From SAR202 cluster bacterium AC-647-N09_OGT_505m (GTDB lineage: Bacteria; Chloroflexota; Dehalococcoidia; UBA2985): a DNA stretch of 64,000 nucleotides. Position 1 is the first letter of the stretch. Each line of letters starts with the position of its first letter. Positions 1 to 9,278 of this stretch are shown one piece after another. Position numbers and translations under genes: made by a program. The notes beneath the pieces are model-generated. The model did not search any database. It was not told the origin of the DNA and saw only the letters and a list, made by a program, of their open reading frames with translations. The stretch covers positions 15,639 through 79,638 of the forward strand of contig VEXC01000002.1 of assembly GCA_009391225.1 (NCBI GenBank), given 5' to 3'.

Positions 1-1283
1 ACCGGCACTTCATGTCCCTGGTAGAGAAAGAGCAGATACCTGAGTGGGCCAATATCCACTACCCGCCCATAGACTTCCAGGACATCATCTACTACGCAGC
101 CCCCAAGACGAAGGAAAAGCTAGAGAGTCTGGACCAGGTAGACCCGGAGATTCTGAAGACCTATGAGAAACTGGGTATTCCTCTTCAAGAGCAGAAGCGG
201 ATGGCTGGCGTGGCGGTGGACGCCATATTCGACAGTGTGTCAATAGCCACCACCTTCAAGGCAGAATTGGCCAAGCAGGGCATCATATTTTGCCCCATGT
301 CCGAGGCAGTCCATGACCACCCAGACCTGGTAAGGGAATACATGGGCTCGGTGGTCCCATACACCGATAATTTCTACGCTGCCCTGAATGCCGCGGTCTT
401 CTCTGATGGTTCCTTCTGCTACATACCAAAGGGGGTGCGGTGCCCAATGGAGTTGACCACCTACTTCCGCATCAATGCCGAGAGCTCAGGGCAGTTTGAG
501 CGTACCCTGATTATTGCCGATGAGAGTAGCTACGTTAGCTACCTGGAGGGGTGTAGTGCTCCTATGCGGGATGAGAACCAGCTTCATGCCGCCGTGGTCG
601 AGTTGTTTACAGCGGAGAACGCCGAAATCAAGTACTCTACCATCCAGAACTGGTACCCGGGAGACGAGAATGGGAAGGGTGGCATCTATAATTTCGTCAC
701 AAAGCGCGGAAAATGTGCGGGAAACAACTCCAAGATATCATGGACCCAGGTAGAGACCGGCTCTGCCATCACATGGAAGTACCCTAGCATAATCCTTCAG
801 GGTGACAATTCCATTGGTGAGTTCTATTCCGTGGCCCTGGCCAAAGGTCGCCAGCAGGCAGATACTGGCACCAAGATGACACATCTGGGCAGGAACACCC
901 GCAGTACCATCATCGCCAAGGGAATCTCTGCTGGGCGCGGCAATAATACATACCGGGGACTGGTGAGGGTTATGCCCAAGGCCACCAACGCCTGGAACTT
1001 CACCCAGTGCGACTCGCTGCTGCTGGGCGACCAGTGTGGCGCCCATACCACTCCATACGTAGAGGTACGCAACAATACGGCACATCTGGAGCACGAGGCT
1101 TTCACCTCCAAGGTGAGCGAAGAACAACTCTTCTACTGCAACCAGCGTGGTATCTCCACCGAAGAGGCACATACGATGATAATCAATGGTTTCTGCAAAG
1201 ATGTGTTCAAGCAGTTGCCCTTAGAGTTCGCGGTAGAGGCCACAAGACTCCTGGAAATGAACCTAGAAGGGGCTGTGGGCTAA
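1..1283 (+). CDS. sufB: SufB, Fe-S cluster scaffold subunit (5' end cut by window)
   Basis: SufB is the core scaffold of the SufBC2D complex, on which Fe-S clusters are built in the cytosol from sulfur delivered by SufS/SufU. The protein matches the family over its whole visible length: VKYST-type beta-helix core, the QADTGTKM and SKGISAG-type segments, and the C-terminal NGFCKDVF segment with the Cys used for cluster assembly. The first ATG is at 12, but the frame stays open to the window edge and residues before that ATG (RHF) still align with the family. About 50 N-terminal residues therefore probably lie upstream of the window. It is the first visible gene of a sufBCDSU operon. Confidence 0.96.
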   Translation, partial: RHFMSLVEKEQIPEWANIHYPPIDFQDIIYYAAPKTKEKLESLDQVDPEILKTYEKLGIPLQEQKRMAGVAVDAIFDSVSIATTFKAELAKQGIIFCPMSEAVHDHPDLVREYMGSVVPYTDNFYAALNAAVFSDGSFCYIPKGVRCPMELTTYFRINAESSGQFERTLIIADESSYVSYLEGCSAPMRDENQLHAAVVELFTAENAEIKYSTIQNWYPGDENGKGGIYNFVTKRGKCAGNNSKISWTQVETGSAITWKYPSIILQGDNSIGEFYSVALAKGRQQADTGTKMTHLGRNTRSTIIAKGISAGRGNNTYRGLVRVMPKATNAWNFTQCDSLLLGDQCGAHTTPYVEVRNNTAHLEHEAFTSKVSEEQLFYCNQRGISTEEAHTMIINGFCKDVFKQLPLEFAVEATRLLEMNLEGAVG

Positions 1284-1453
1284 GGAAGTATCTCGAATGT
1301 CGCCCCGAGCGAAGCGAAGGGTCTGGGAGTGGTGTGGGATACTTCTTCCCGGATTCCTCGTCGTGGAGTTCACCATGAGTGCACCTGAGGGGCTATTAAG
1401 AGAGAAAAAGGCATTTCGAGATAGTTGTTGAAGGAAAGGACGGGCGGTAATAG
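1284..1453. repeat. Intergenic spacer with eroded dispersed repeat
   Basis: This 170-bp spacer lies between sufB and sufC. It contains CCGAGCGAAGCGAAGGGTCT near 1304-1323, the core of a degenerate repeat that reappears in altered form elsewhere in the first 19 kb. A good ribosome binding site (AAGGAAAGGA) sits at its end for sufC. No terminator is evident, so sufB and sufC are probably cotranscribed. Confidence 0.5.
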
Positions 1454-2221
1454 ATGCTTGAGATAAGGGAACTGTATGCCTCTATCGGCGACGTTGAGAT
1501 ACTGAAGGGCGTGAATCTTCACGTAAAGGCCGGAGAGGTTCACGCCATTATGGGGCCCAATGGTTCAGGCAAGAGCACAATGGCCAACGTGCTGGCGGGC
1601 CACCCGTCGTACGCGGTCACCTCTGGGGATCTCATCTTTGATGGGGCAGATCTTCTGCCTATGCTTCCAGAACACCGCGCCAGAGCTGGGCTGTTCCTCT
1701 GCTTTCAGCACCCCACAGAGGTCCCGGGAGTGCGTCTGGATCATTTCATGAGGGCAGGCTTCAACTCCATCCAAAGGAGCAATGGGCTTGATGAGATGGA
1801 CGTTCTGAAGTTTGACCGGTTTCTCAACGAGAAGGTTGGAATCGTGGATATGGACCGCAACCTCACCAAACGCTCTGTCAACGAGGGGTTCTCTGGCGGC
1901 GAGAAGAAGCGCAACGAGATTTTGCAGATGGCGGTCTTTGAGCCGAAGCTGGCAATTCTAGATGAGCCGGACTCTGGCCTGGATGTGGACGCGCTGAGAG
2001 TGGTGGCGGAGGGGATCAACCAGCTTAGGAGCCCGGGAAAGGCCCTGATCCTGGTAACCCACTACCAGAGGATACTGAACTACGTTGTACCAGATAGAGT
2101 GCACGTGCTTATCAACGGCCGCATCGTGAAGTCTGGCGACAAGGATTTGGCCATTGAAATAGAGGCTCAAGGCTATGACCACCTTGAGAATGCCGCGGAG
2201 TCCCCCAAGTCGTCTCGTTGA
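1454..2221 (+). CDS. sufC: SufC, ABC-type ATPase of the Fe-S assembly complex
   Basis: SufC is the cytosolic ABC ATPase that drives conformational change in SufBC2D. At 255 aa it has the usual length. Walker A (GPNGSGKST) lies near residue 35, the SUF-specific ABC signature FSGGEKKRNEI near 150, and Walker B with the D-loop (LAILDEPDSGLDVDAL) near 170-185, followed by the H-loop VTHYQR. There are no membrane segments, as expected for this soluble ABC protein. The ATG at 1454 is supported by an upstream AAGGAAAGGA. Its stop overlaps the sufD translation-initiation region. Confidence 0.97.
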   Translation: MLEIRELYASIGDVEILKGVNLHVKAGEVHAIMGPNGSGKSTMANVLAGHPSYAVTSGDLIFDGADLLPMLPEHRARAGLFLCFQHPTEVPGVRLDHFMRAGFNSIQRSNGLDEMDVLKFDRFLNEKVGIVDMDRNLTKRSVNEGFSGGEKKRNEILQMAVFEPKLAILDEPDSGLDVDALRVVAEGINQLRSPGKALILVTHYQRILNYVVPDRVHVLINGRIVKSGDKDLAIEIEAQGYDHLENAAESPKSSR

Positions 2222-2235
2222 AGGATGTTCCGCTT

Positions 2236-3579
2236 ATGACACAACGTCCTACAACACAAGAGCAAGCGTACCTGGCGGCGCTGGAGTCCTTTGAGGGAGA
2301 TGGCTATGCGAATGACCCGTCGTGGGCGCACGACCTGCGCAGGGCGGCCATGTCCAGATTCCAGAGCCTTGGGTTCCCCATAGCTCGCCGTGGCAACGAA
2401 GAATGGAAGTACACCGACGTGGGCCCAATAGCCAAGGCCACGTTTCAGTCTCCGGATTCCGCTACTCCGCCGCGAGTGGACGTTGGTGAGGTGAAGGGGG
2501 CTAGCTTTGGGGACTCGGGCTGGACACAACTTGTTTTCGTGAACGGGATATACGATGAAGGTCTCTCCTCAGTGTATTCTTTCCCCGCGGGTGTGGTGGT
2601 TATGAATCTGGCGGAGGCTATGAGGTTGTCACCTGACCTAGTGCGGGAGCACTTGGCCAACCATGCCGACTACCAGGCCAACGCGTTCACTGCGCTGAAC
2701 ACCGCGTTCATCCATGAAGGGGCCTTCGTCCATGTTCCAGATGGCATCCTTGTTGAGGAGCCCATCCGGCTGCTATTCCTCTCCACATTCCAGGAGCAGG
2801 AGACAGTCTCTCACTCGAGGGTCCTTATCGTGGTGGGCAAGGACAGTAAAGTGGCTGTCATAGAAGGCTACGGGTGTATCTCAAATGGCCGTTACTTCAG
2901 CAACTCGGTGACTGAGATTGTGGTAGGTGACAGAGCCAAGGTCGAGTACTATAAGATTCAGCAGCAGAGTGACAAGGCGTTTCACATAACCACTACCAAC
3001 GTGGCACTGGGCCTGGACAGCTACTTCTCTTCGATAAACATAGACCTGGGCGGTAGACTTGTGAGGAACAATCTCAATGTACTCACTGAGGGAGAAGGCA
3101 GTTCGTCCATGCTCAACGGGCTCTACCTGGTGAATGGGACCCAGCACGTGGACAACCAGGTTATCATTGACCACGCCAAGCCCTACACTACCAGCCGTGA
3201 GCTTTACAAGGGCATCCTGGACGACAAATCACGCTCTGTTTTTCACGGCAGCATAATTGTGAGGGAGGGCGCAGTAAGGGTCAACGCCAACCAGGTGGAC
3301 AAGAACCTGCTCCTGTCGGACCAAGCGGAGGCGGACACAAAGCCGGCCTTCTGGATTTACTGCGATGATGTGAAGTGCGGCCACGGGGCAGCTTGCGGGC
3401 ATATGGACGAGAACGCGCTGTTCTACCTTAGAAGCCGTGGAATAGATGAGAAGACCGCTCGCGGTCTCCTGACCCATGCTTTCGTAAGCGAGGTCATAGA
3501 AAGCATTGCGAACGAGCCTTTGCGCGGCCAGGTTGACGGTCTGGTGCAGGCCAAGTTGCAAGAGTGGTTAGGGAGTTAG
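2236..3579 (+). CDS. sufD: SufD, Fe-S assembly scaffold partner of SufB
   Basis: SufD pairs with SufB in the SufBC2D scaffold and is needed for iron entry. The C-terminal half carries the family hallmark: a KNLLLSDQAEADTKP segment, then DDVKCGHGAACG with the conserved His, and FYLRSRGI. A TTG at 2218 overlaps the sufC stop and would give 453 aa. The ATG at 2236 is preferred because a GAAGGA ribosome binding site (about 2220-2225) lies at the right distance, giving 447 aa. It is translationally close-coupled to sufC. Confidence 0.95.
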   Translation: MTQRPTTQEQAYLAALESFEGDGYANDPSWAHDLRRAAMSRFQSLGFPIARRGNEEWKYTDVGPIAKATFQSPDSATPPRVDVGEVKGASFGDSGWTQLVFVNGIYDEGLSSVYSFPAGVVVMNLAEAMRLSPDLVREHLANHADYQANAFTALNTAFIHEGAFVHVPDGILVEEPIRLLFLSTFQEQETVSHSRVLIVVGKDSKVAVIEGYGCISNGRYFSNSVTEIVVGDRAKVEYYKIQQQSDKAFHITTTNVALGLDSYFSSINIDLGGRLVRNNLNVLTEGEGSSSMLNGLYLVNGTQHVDNQVIIDHAKPYTTSRELYKGILDDKSRSVFHGSIIVREGAVRVNANQVDKNLLLSDQAEADTKPAFWIYCDDVKCGHGAACGHMDENALFYLRSRGIDEKTARGLLTHAFVSEVIESIANEPLRGQVDGLVQAKLQEWLGS

Positions 3580-3787
3580 TGTGTTGTCTTCAAAGCTCAC
3601 CGCCAACCTCATTGTGAGCGGGCTGACAAAGGAGCGCCATGGCAATCTCGATGTCGGGTTAGCACCGCCTCCAGATTGGTTCGGCGGCTTATGCCTTCTC
3701 GCAATGACAGTTCGTAAGCGCATCTCGGAGACGGGATACTAGGGGATTAGTTCAAACGCGTTCTCCTTGGAGGAGACGAGGGCATAC
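3580..3787. repeat. Spacer with eroded repeat fragments
   Basis: The sufD-sufS spacer holds a low-complexity, repeat-like stretch with TGTGAGCGGGCTGACAAAG, GGCAATCTCGATGTCGGG and CTCGCAATGACAG motifs at about 3610-3715. These resemble decayed copies of the intergenic repeat family seen elsewhere in the window. No coding potential is seen. A GGAGGAGA/GAGGG pair just before 3788 provides the sufS ribosome binding site. Confidence 0.4.
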
Positions 3788-5017
3788 ATGCTAGACGTAA
3801 ACGCAATTCGCAAGGACTTCCCAATTCTTTCGCGGCTGGTTTATGGCAAGCCACTGGTGTACCTAGACAACGCGGCTACTTCCCAGAAGCCTAGCTCCGT
3901 TATCCAGGCCCTGACGGAGTATTATGAGGGATACAACTCCAACATTCACCGTGGCGTCCACTCGTTGAGCATGGAGGCCACGGAACGGTATGAAGAGGCT
4001 CGTCGGAAGTGCGCTGACTTCATAGGCTGCGCTTCTGGCGAAGAATTGATACTGGTGAGAAATACAACCGAGGCCATAAACCTAGTGGCCCAGAGTTGGG
4101 CACAGTACAACATAGGGCTTGGAGACGAGATACTCACCACCCATATGGAGCACCACAGCAACCTTGTGCCTTGGCAGAAGGTTGCCCAGGAGCGGGGAGC
4201 GGTGCTTAAGTTTATCCCCATCACCCATGAGCAGACCCTTGATTTGTCGGAGTTGGATAGGCTGCTGACCCACCGTACCAAGCTCGTGACCTTGAACCAC
4301 ATGTCCAATGTACTGGGTACCATCAATCCGGTGAAGGAGTTGGGTCAGGCGGCCCATCGGGTGGGGGCAAAGATTCTCATAGACGGGGCCCAAAGTGTGC
4401 CTCACCTGAAGACAGACGTGAAGGACCTGGACTGTGATTTCCTGGCATTTTCTGGACACAAGATGCTGGGACCCACTGGAATAGGAGTGCTGTATGTGAA
4501 GCAGGAGATACTGGAGGGCATGGAGCCGTTCCTCCGCGGTGGGGAGATGGTGAAGCAGGTGTGGGATGACCGGGCTACCTGGAACGACCTACCCATGCGG
4601 TTCGAGGCAGGGACGCCGAACATTGCTGACACTATTGCCCTCGGCGCGGCCATTGACTACCTGCAGTCCCTGGGCATGGAGAATATCCGTCAGCATGAAA
4701 TCTCCCTCACGGAGTACGCTCTGAACGCCTTCCAGGAACTAGAGGGAGTAAAGGTCTATGGCCCTCGAGAGGTTACCCGGAGGGGGGGGATTGTCTCCTT
4801 TTACGACGGCGATGTCCATCCTCACGACATCGGCACCATGCTGGATCGAGAGGGCATTGCGATTAGGACTGGGCATCACTGCGCCATGCCTCTGATGAAC
4901 AGGCTCTCCGTGCCAGCCACGGCGCGAGCCAGCTTCTACATATACAACACTGAGGAAGAAGTGGATTTGCTGGTGTCTGTCCTCAAGGCGACCCTGAGGT
5001 ACTTTGCCAAAGCATGA
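3788..5017 (+). CDS. sufS: SufS, group II cysteine desulfurase
   Basis: SufS is a PLP enzyme that removes sulfur from L-cysteine and passes it as a persulfide to SufU for cluster assembly. The fold-type I features are all visible: LDNAATSQKP near the N-terminus, THMEHHSN, the DGAQS loop, the PLP-binding Lys in FSGHKMLGPTG, and the catalytic Cys in RTGHHCAMPLM. About 409 aa is normal for the family. An in-frame TTG exists at 3767, but the ATG at 3788 follows a GAGGG/GGAGGA site and matches family N-termini. It lies directly upstream of sufU. Confidence 0.95.
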   Translation: MLDVNAIRKDFPILSRLVYGKPLVYLDNAATSQKPSSVIQALTEYYEGYNSNIHRGVHSLSMEATERYEEARRKCADFIGCASGEELILVRNTTEAINLVAQSWAQYNIGLGDEILTTHMEHHSNLVPWQKVAQERGAVLKFIPITHEQTLDLSELDRLLTHRTKLVTLNHMSNVLGTINPVKELGQAAHRVGAKILIDGAQSVPHLKTDVKDLDCDFLAFSGHKMLGPTGIGVLYVKQEILEGMEPFLRGGEMVKQVWDDRATWNDLPMRFEAGTPNIADTIALGAAIDYLQSLGMENIRQHEISLTEYALNAFQELEGVKVYGPREVTRRGGIVSFYDGDVHPHDIGTMLDREGIAIRTGHHCAMPLMNRLSVPATARASFYIYNTEEEVDLLVSVLKATLRYFAKA

Positions 5018-5137
5018 GAAGGAGCAGATTAAAGTCGCTAGCCATGTGACTCGACCAACGGTGTGATACAATCCCCTGAGTCCGCCGTTATATCAGGCGA
5101 GTGTGCAAGCGTCATTCGTCCCAGGCAACTGATTATC

Positions 5138-5599
5138 ATGAGTACACGAGCATTCGATTTTGCAGACGTGGATGATCTATATCAGGAGATCATACTGGAT
5201 CACTATCGGAGTCCCCGAAATCAAGAGAAGCTAGCCGAAGTAGACCTCGAAGCCCAGGGTATGAACCCCTTCTGCGGGGATGAGGTAGTCATTCAGATTA
5301 AACTCATTGATGGTTTGGTAGATGCCGTAAGTTTCAAGGGTGCTGGGTGCTCTATTAGCCAAGCCTCCGCCTCTATCCTAACAGATGCAATCAAAGGCAA
5401 GACTCTGCATGAGGCTGAAGTCCTTTATCTTAGTTTCAGGGACATGATGTATCGCAAGAGTTCGTCGGAGGAAGAGATGGATGAGTTGGGAGAGGCGGGT
5501 GCCCTAGCGGGAGTGAGGAAATTTCCCATCAGGGTCAAGTGCGCTCTCCTAGCGTGGGCGACCCTGTCAGATGCCATAGGGAAGCACCCGAAGGAATAG
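5138..5599 (+). CDS. sufU: SufU, zinc-dependent sulfur-transfer protein
   Basis: SufU accepts persulfide sulfur from SufS. The protein starts with the typical DLYQEIILDHYRSPRN helix. It has the three conserved Cys segments NPFCGDE, GAGCSISQASAS and VKCALLAW, in which Cys/Asp/Cys/Cys hold zinc in the family. The 153-aa length fits. An ORF open from 5063 is longer, but its first 25 residues are unlike the family, so the ATG at 5138 is chosen. The ribosome binding site is weak. It is the last gene of the suf operon seen here. No SufT-type DUF59 gene follows. Confidence 0.93.
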   Translation: MSTRAFDFADVDDLYQEIILDHYRSPRNQEKLAEVDLEAQGMNPFCGDEVVIQIKLIDGLVDAVSFKGAGCSISQASASILTDAIKGKTLHEAEVLYLSFRDMMYRKSSSEEEMDELGEAGALAGVRKFPIRVKCALLAWATLSDAIGKHPKE

Positions 5600-5794
5600 G
5601 CGGGGAAGTGAGAGCAAGATGGTGGGGCCAGGGGAGAGGGTCGAAGCCTTAGCTGACAACCAGATACTTCTGCTGCACCCTTGCAGTGCTCCTTTCTGCG
5701 GGAAAAAGCCAACCCCAGTATGCAAACATTTCTGCTCTCCCACTCGACCTCGACTGTAGGTTAGCGAAGGGTACCTGACCTGGCAGGCCTCAAT

Positions 5795-6445
5795 TCATCC
5801 AATCAGACGTAATAGATACTCAGTGAGCTTTCTCAAGGAGCGTGGTACAAAACTGGAGAGCTTTACGTGCTCGCTCTGCGGAACCAGTTCCCTAGCCCAT
5901 TTGTAGGGGGCAATTAGTACTAGGAGATAGAAGACCCCGTATATATAGCCTCCAATGACGTCTGTCAGCCAGTGCCGTCCATCGTAGATGAGCGATATAC
6001 CAGAGACAAGGGTGTACACTGTCCCCAATGCCTGGATGGCGTGTACAAGTGGGCGGTTGGAGGTGTATAGGGCGGCCAGGTGTACATCAGAAAGCCGTAG
6101 AATAGAATGACGTGTAGGGCGTGGCCGCTGGGAAAGCTGCTGCCCTGGATTTCGCCGTACCCTATCAACACATCCAACAGGTCTCCAGTAGGGCCGAGGC
6201 GCCCTATGATTTCTTTGATCAAGATGTTGAACAGGTTCGGTATGCTTATGAGGCTCAGGAATATGGCCTCCAGCAGCTGTCGTGTGACCCATAGGGCTCC
6301 AATTTGGTGAAGTCCACATCCCAGGAAAATAGGTCAACCGTCCGTGCCACATATGTAGATATAGCCACGGCCGTTAGTGCTGAGAATATGCTTAGCGTTA
6401 AGGGTGATGTCACCGTAGCAGATTCCGGAAGGCGAGAGAGTCCAT
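5795..6445 (-). pseudogene. Broken PAP2-family membrane phosphatase
   Basis: Three reading frames together rebuild one PAP2 (lipid phosphatase/undecaprenyl-diphosphatase-like) protein of about 217 aa. The N-terminal frame starts at an ATG at 6445 and reads MDSRLPESATV up to about 6310. A second frame, about 6310-6083, contains the FPSGHA catalytic motif. A third, about 6080-5795, contains GRHWLTDVIGG, the C-terminal catalytic His/Asp motif. The frame changes at about 6300-6312 and at about 6079-6084, where an extra AC may have been duplicated. It lies just downstream of an intact paralogue in the same orientation, suggesting a decaying duplicate. Sequencing error is the alternative explanation. 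Confidence 0.8.
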
Positions 6446-6586
6446 GAATGGTTGATATGTATTATCGTCGAGGCATGTCGTGCCTTGTATCATAAATACA
6501 TGCGCTACTTCTCATGTATTCATGCATCTTGTGCGAATCGCTGGTCTGTGCGAGCCTGAGGCAAGAGCTCTCCAAGACGGATGCTA

Positions 6587-7225
6587 TTAAGCTCTGGACG
6601 GCTCAATCTGAGGTCTGTACTGATGATGCAGGTGAATCAAGAGGGTCAGTATGATGCTACCCACCAGGAAGCCGCCTACCACATCGCTTGGCCAATGGGC
6701 ACCGAGGTAAACTCTGGAAATGCAGATGAGAAGAATCAGCATGGAAGACGAAAGCCGCAGTAGGAATACAGCCCTTTTCCAAGGGAAGATGATGGGGGCC
6801 AGATAATAGATTAGTCCGAATAGGATCATGGCGGTGGCGGCGTGTCCACTGGGGAATCCCGCGCCGGCTGGGTCCTTCCAGATCATCACCAAGTCCTCGG
6901 TGGGACGGGGCCTGTCGACCAGAAACTTTAGCAGAGGGTTTACCGTTAGGCCAATTAGGGCACCGCCCAAGACTATGTACTCAGCCCTCTGTCTCCTCCA
7001 CAGGAACCAGCCGAATAGGGTTAGCGCCATGATTACCATGTGAGGCCCTCTTCCAATGGTTGAGACTGCCTCCATGGTATTTTCCCAGGGAGAGATTCTG
7101 ATTTCTTGAATGGCCCTGGCCAGGTAGAGGTCACCGAAGAAATAGTCTTGAACCGTGGCGGCAACACTGAGAAGGATTACCATGAGGGATGCTAGAATTA
7201 GGAACCTAGCCTTCATGTATTTCAT
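6587..7225 (-). CDS. PAP2-family integral membrane phosphatase
   Basis: This intact PAP2 phosphatase probably dephosphorylates a lipid pyrophosphate or phosphate at the outer face of the membrane. The three PAP2 motifs are present: KFLVDRPRP, FPSGHA, and SRVYLGAHWPSDVVGG. Several hydrophobic helices are visible, the first being ILASLMVILLSVAATV. The frame opens at TTG 7252, but an ATG at 7225 (MKYMKARF) directly precedes the first membrane helix and is preferred. The substrate (undecaprenyl-PP, phosphatidic acid or other) cannot be read from sequence. A broken copy follows downstream. Confidence 0.85.
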   Translation of the reverse strand: MKYMKARFLILASLMVILLSVAATVQDYFFGDLYLARAIQEIRISPWENTMEAVSTIGRGPHMVIMALTLFGWFLWRRQRAEYIVLGGALIGLTVNPLLKFLVDRPRPTEDLVMIWKDPAGAGFPSGHAATAMILFGLIYYLAPIIFPWKRAVFLLRLSSSMLILLICISRVYLGAHWPSDVVGGFLVGSIILTLLIHLHHQYRPQIEPSRA

Positions 7226-7770
7226 GCTATCAGTGCCCACTTCATAAGTCAATTAAGAAACGAAGGCCCGTTGCTTGCTCTACCTTACACTTAACCGGTG
7301 GGTGGTGAGAACCGTTAACCTGGGTTAAATCCCGAGCACGTTGTGGCTCATCTTCTCTGGGACACGCGGGCTAGAGAGATACATCTAGGCATGCCAATAT
7401 TTTCTTAAGTGGATGCAAAAGTCTAGGTGGATTATCAAGGCAAGGAATCCATCCTTCCGTTCGGGCCGGGTTCACCGTTGCAATACCACACCATAGAAAG
7501 GTCTCCATGCCCCCCTGCTCCTTTTCCGTTGCAGCCAAAGGAGCAGGGGGGGTGTCTGGGCGCTATGTTCGCAGACAATTATGGGGCATTGACCGAGTTG
7601 TAGCTGACGGCTAACATTGCTCATGATAGCGAGGCCAATTCCTCGTATTCTATCGCGTTGATATTGGGAATGCTTGAAGGAGAGATAAACAGAATGTGCT
7701 CTGTGAAGGTGAGTGGCCTCTGGTGGCATAGACTGAGACGCGGAGCGAACGGGAGTAAGGAGGTTCGCTG
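7226..7770. other. 545-bp spacer between divergent genes
   Basis: I find no convincing gene here. It contains a TTAACCTGGGTTAA palindrome near 7315-7328 and a very strong hairpin at 7510-7551, listed separately. A perfect AGGAGG ribosome binding site for the MscS gene lies at its right end. Promoters for both flanking divergent genes presumably lie here but none stands out. Confidence 0.5.
7510..7551. other. Perfect 15-bp inverted repeat (hairpin)
   Basis: The left arm CCCCCCTGCTCCTTT (7510-7524) is the exact reverse complement of 7537-7551, with a 12-nt loop. No run of T follows on either side, so it is not a standard intrinsic terminator for either strand. It lies between two divergent genes about 220 bp before the MscS start. 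It could be a protein-binding palindrome, a processed RNA element or a mobile-element end. Confidence 0.75.
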
Positions 7771-8883
7771 ATGAATGAAGAGCTCTTTGCAAATGTAACC
7801 ATCGGAGACCTAGTATACCTTGGTTCGGCCATACTGATGGGCCTGGTGCTGTCTCTGGTCACACGGCTGATATCCAATAGACTCAAAGACAAGCTACGGA
7901 AGAGAGCCAGGACAAACATAGGCGCTCAATTGGTGGATGATATGGATGGTACGCTGGCCCTCTGGATTGTTGTGGGTAGCGTGTATCTGGGCCTTCTAGG
8001 ATTGCCTCCTCTAGGGGACTATCTATCCGCGTTGCAACGGGGCTTCACGGTCGTCAGCATTCTCCTAGTGGTCTACGCCGGGATAAGGGTGCAGAGGGAT
8101 GCTATCGCCTGGACCATCAGGCGGATTGGCCGCAGGACAGGACAGGCAAAAGTGCTGAACTCCCTGGTCCCCGTATCCAAGCAGATTGCGAGTATTGGTA
8201 TCTTGGCCATGGGTGTCCTGGTTATCCTGGACCAGTTGGGGATATCCATTGCCCCGCTGGTGGCAGGCATGGGCATCAGTGGCCTGGCAGTAGCCCTGGC
8301 TCTTCAGGGCACTCTCACCAACTTCTTTGCAGGGCTCAACGTTATGACAGACGGCTCCATCCGCGAGGGGGATTTCGTGGGGCTGGACAGTGGCATGATT
8401 GGTACTGTTGAACAGATAGGGTGGCGTTCCACCAGGATACGACTGTTGGCGAACAACATGGTCATGATTCCTAATAGTAAGCTGGCCGATAATGTCTCCA
8501 TAAACTACAATTACCCCGTAGAAGAGATGTCTGTTTATTTGCAGGTGGGGGTGGCCTACTCCAGCGACCTGAACCATGTGGAACGTGTGACTGTGGAGGT
8601 GGCCAAGAAGGTGCTGGAGGAGACCCCTGGCGCGGTAAGGGAGTTTGAACCCTCCATCTGGTACACGGATTTCGGTGATTCGAACATCAACTTCTGGGTG
8701 GTGCTGCGAGCCGATGGGTATCTGGACTCTTGGCTTGTCCAGCACAACTTTGTAAAGGCGCTCTCCCATCGCTACAACGAGGAAGGAATCGAAATCTCCT
8801 TCCCCGCCAGGAACATCTTCATGAGAAATGGTGCCACGGAAGCTCGGCTTACCGAGGGCCCACGAAAAGTGGATGCCGTATAG
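7771..8883 (+). CDS. MscS-family small-conductance mechanosensitive channel
   Basis: This protein probably forms a homo-heptameric membrane channel that opens under turgor pressure. The 370-aa protein has about four to five hydrophobic helices in its first half. The pore helix and Gly/Ala-rich stretch lie at about residues 160-190 (APLVAGMGISGLAVALALQG). The MscS beta domain follows, with the family signature PNSKLADNVSINY, then a C-terminal alpha/beta domain. The ATG at 7771 is fixed by an AGGAGG ribosome binding site seven bases upstream. It appears monocistronic. The added N-terminal helices place it among MscS relatives longer than E. coli MscS (286 aa). Confidence 0.93.
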   Translation: MNEELFANVTIGDLVYLGSAILMGLVLSLVTRLISNRLKDKLRKRARTNIGAQLVDDMDGTLALWIVVGSVYLGLLGLPPLGDYLSALQRGFTVVSILLVVYAGIRVQRDAIAWTIRRIGRRTGQAKVLNSLVPVSKQIASIGILAMGVLVILDQLGISIAPLVAGMGISGLAVALALQGTLTNFFAGLNVMTDGSIREGDFVGLDSGMIGTVEQIGWRSTRIRLLANNMVMIPNSKLADNVSINYNYPVEEMSVYLQVGVAYSSDLNHVERVTVEVAKKVLEETPGAVREFEPSIWYTDFGDSNINFWVVLRADGYLDSWLVQHNFVKALSHRYNEEGIEISFPARNIFMRNGATEARLTEGPRKVDAV

Positions 8884-9278
8884 CTGTTCGCCGGAGCAGA
8901 GGCATAAGGGTTGTAGCTGTTAGCGTTCTGGCTAGGTGCTCGGAGCCTGAGATGGAGATTGTGACTCTACCCGGATGTCTGGTAGTCAGTGCAACCCCCT
9001 GGGTAGGTATCAATGCCAGTCTCCTAGCAATTGGATTGCCACAGGCGCCATGGTCATGTGGCTCACACCGATACCATCGAAGAACAGTTTACAGTCATTT
9101 GTGCAATGGCTTACAATTCGATATGAAGCGTCCCATAGGTTGGCACACCAACCTCGATGGTGGCCCCTGGACACGGTGAATGGTTCCAATAGTGAAATGG
9201 CGATTAGGCGCGCATCCTATGGTATGACTCCAAATACTTTTAGTAGGCTAGGCATCCGATATTTGGAGAAGGAGGAAT
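8884..9278. other. 395-bp spacer without recognisable gene
   Basis: One open frame runs through (8975 into the crotonase start), but its composition is unlike a protein and it overlaps the real gene in another frame. I see no RNA gene or clear repeat. A GGAGAAGGAGG ribosome binding site for the downstream crotonase closes the region. Confidence 0.5.

Noticed and set aside
738..1172. 144-aa minus-strand frame opposite sufB
   Set aside because: It lies wholly inside sufB on the other strand, and its composition is the mirror of a conserved gene.
8065..8769. 234-aa minus-strand frame opposite the MscS gene
   Set aside because: It is a shadow of the conserved MscS reading frame, rich in His and Gln with no recognisable domain.
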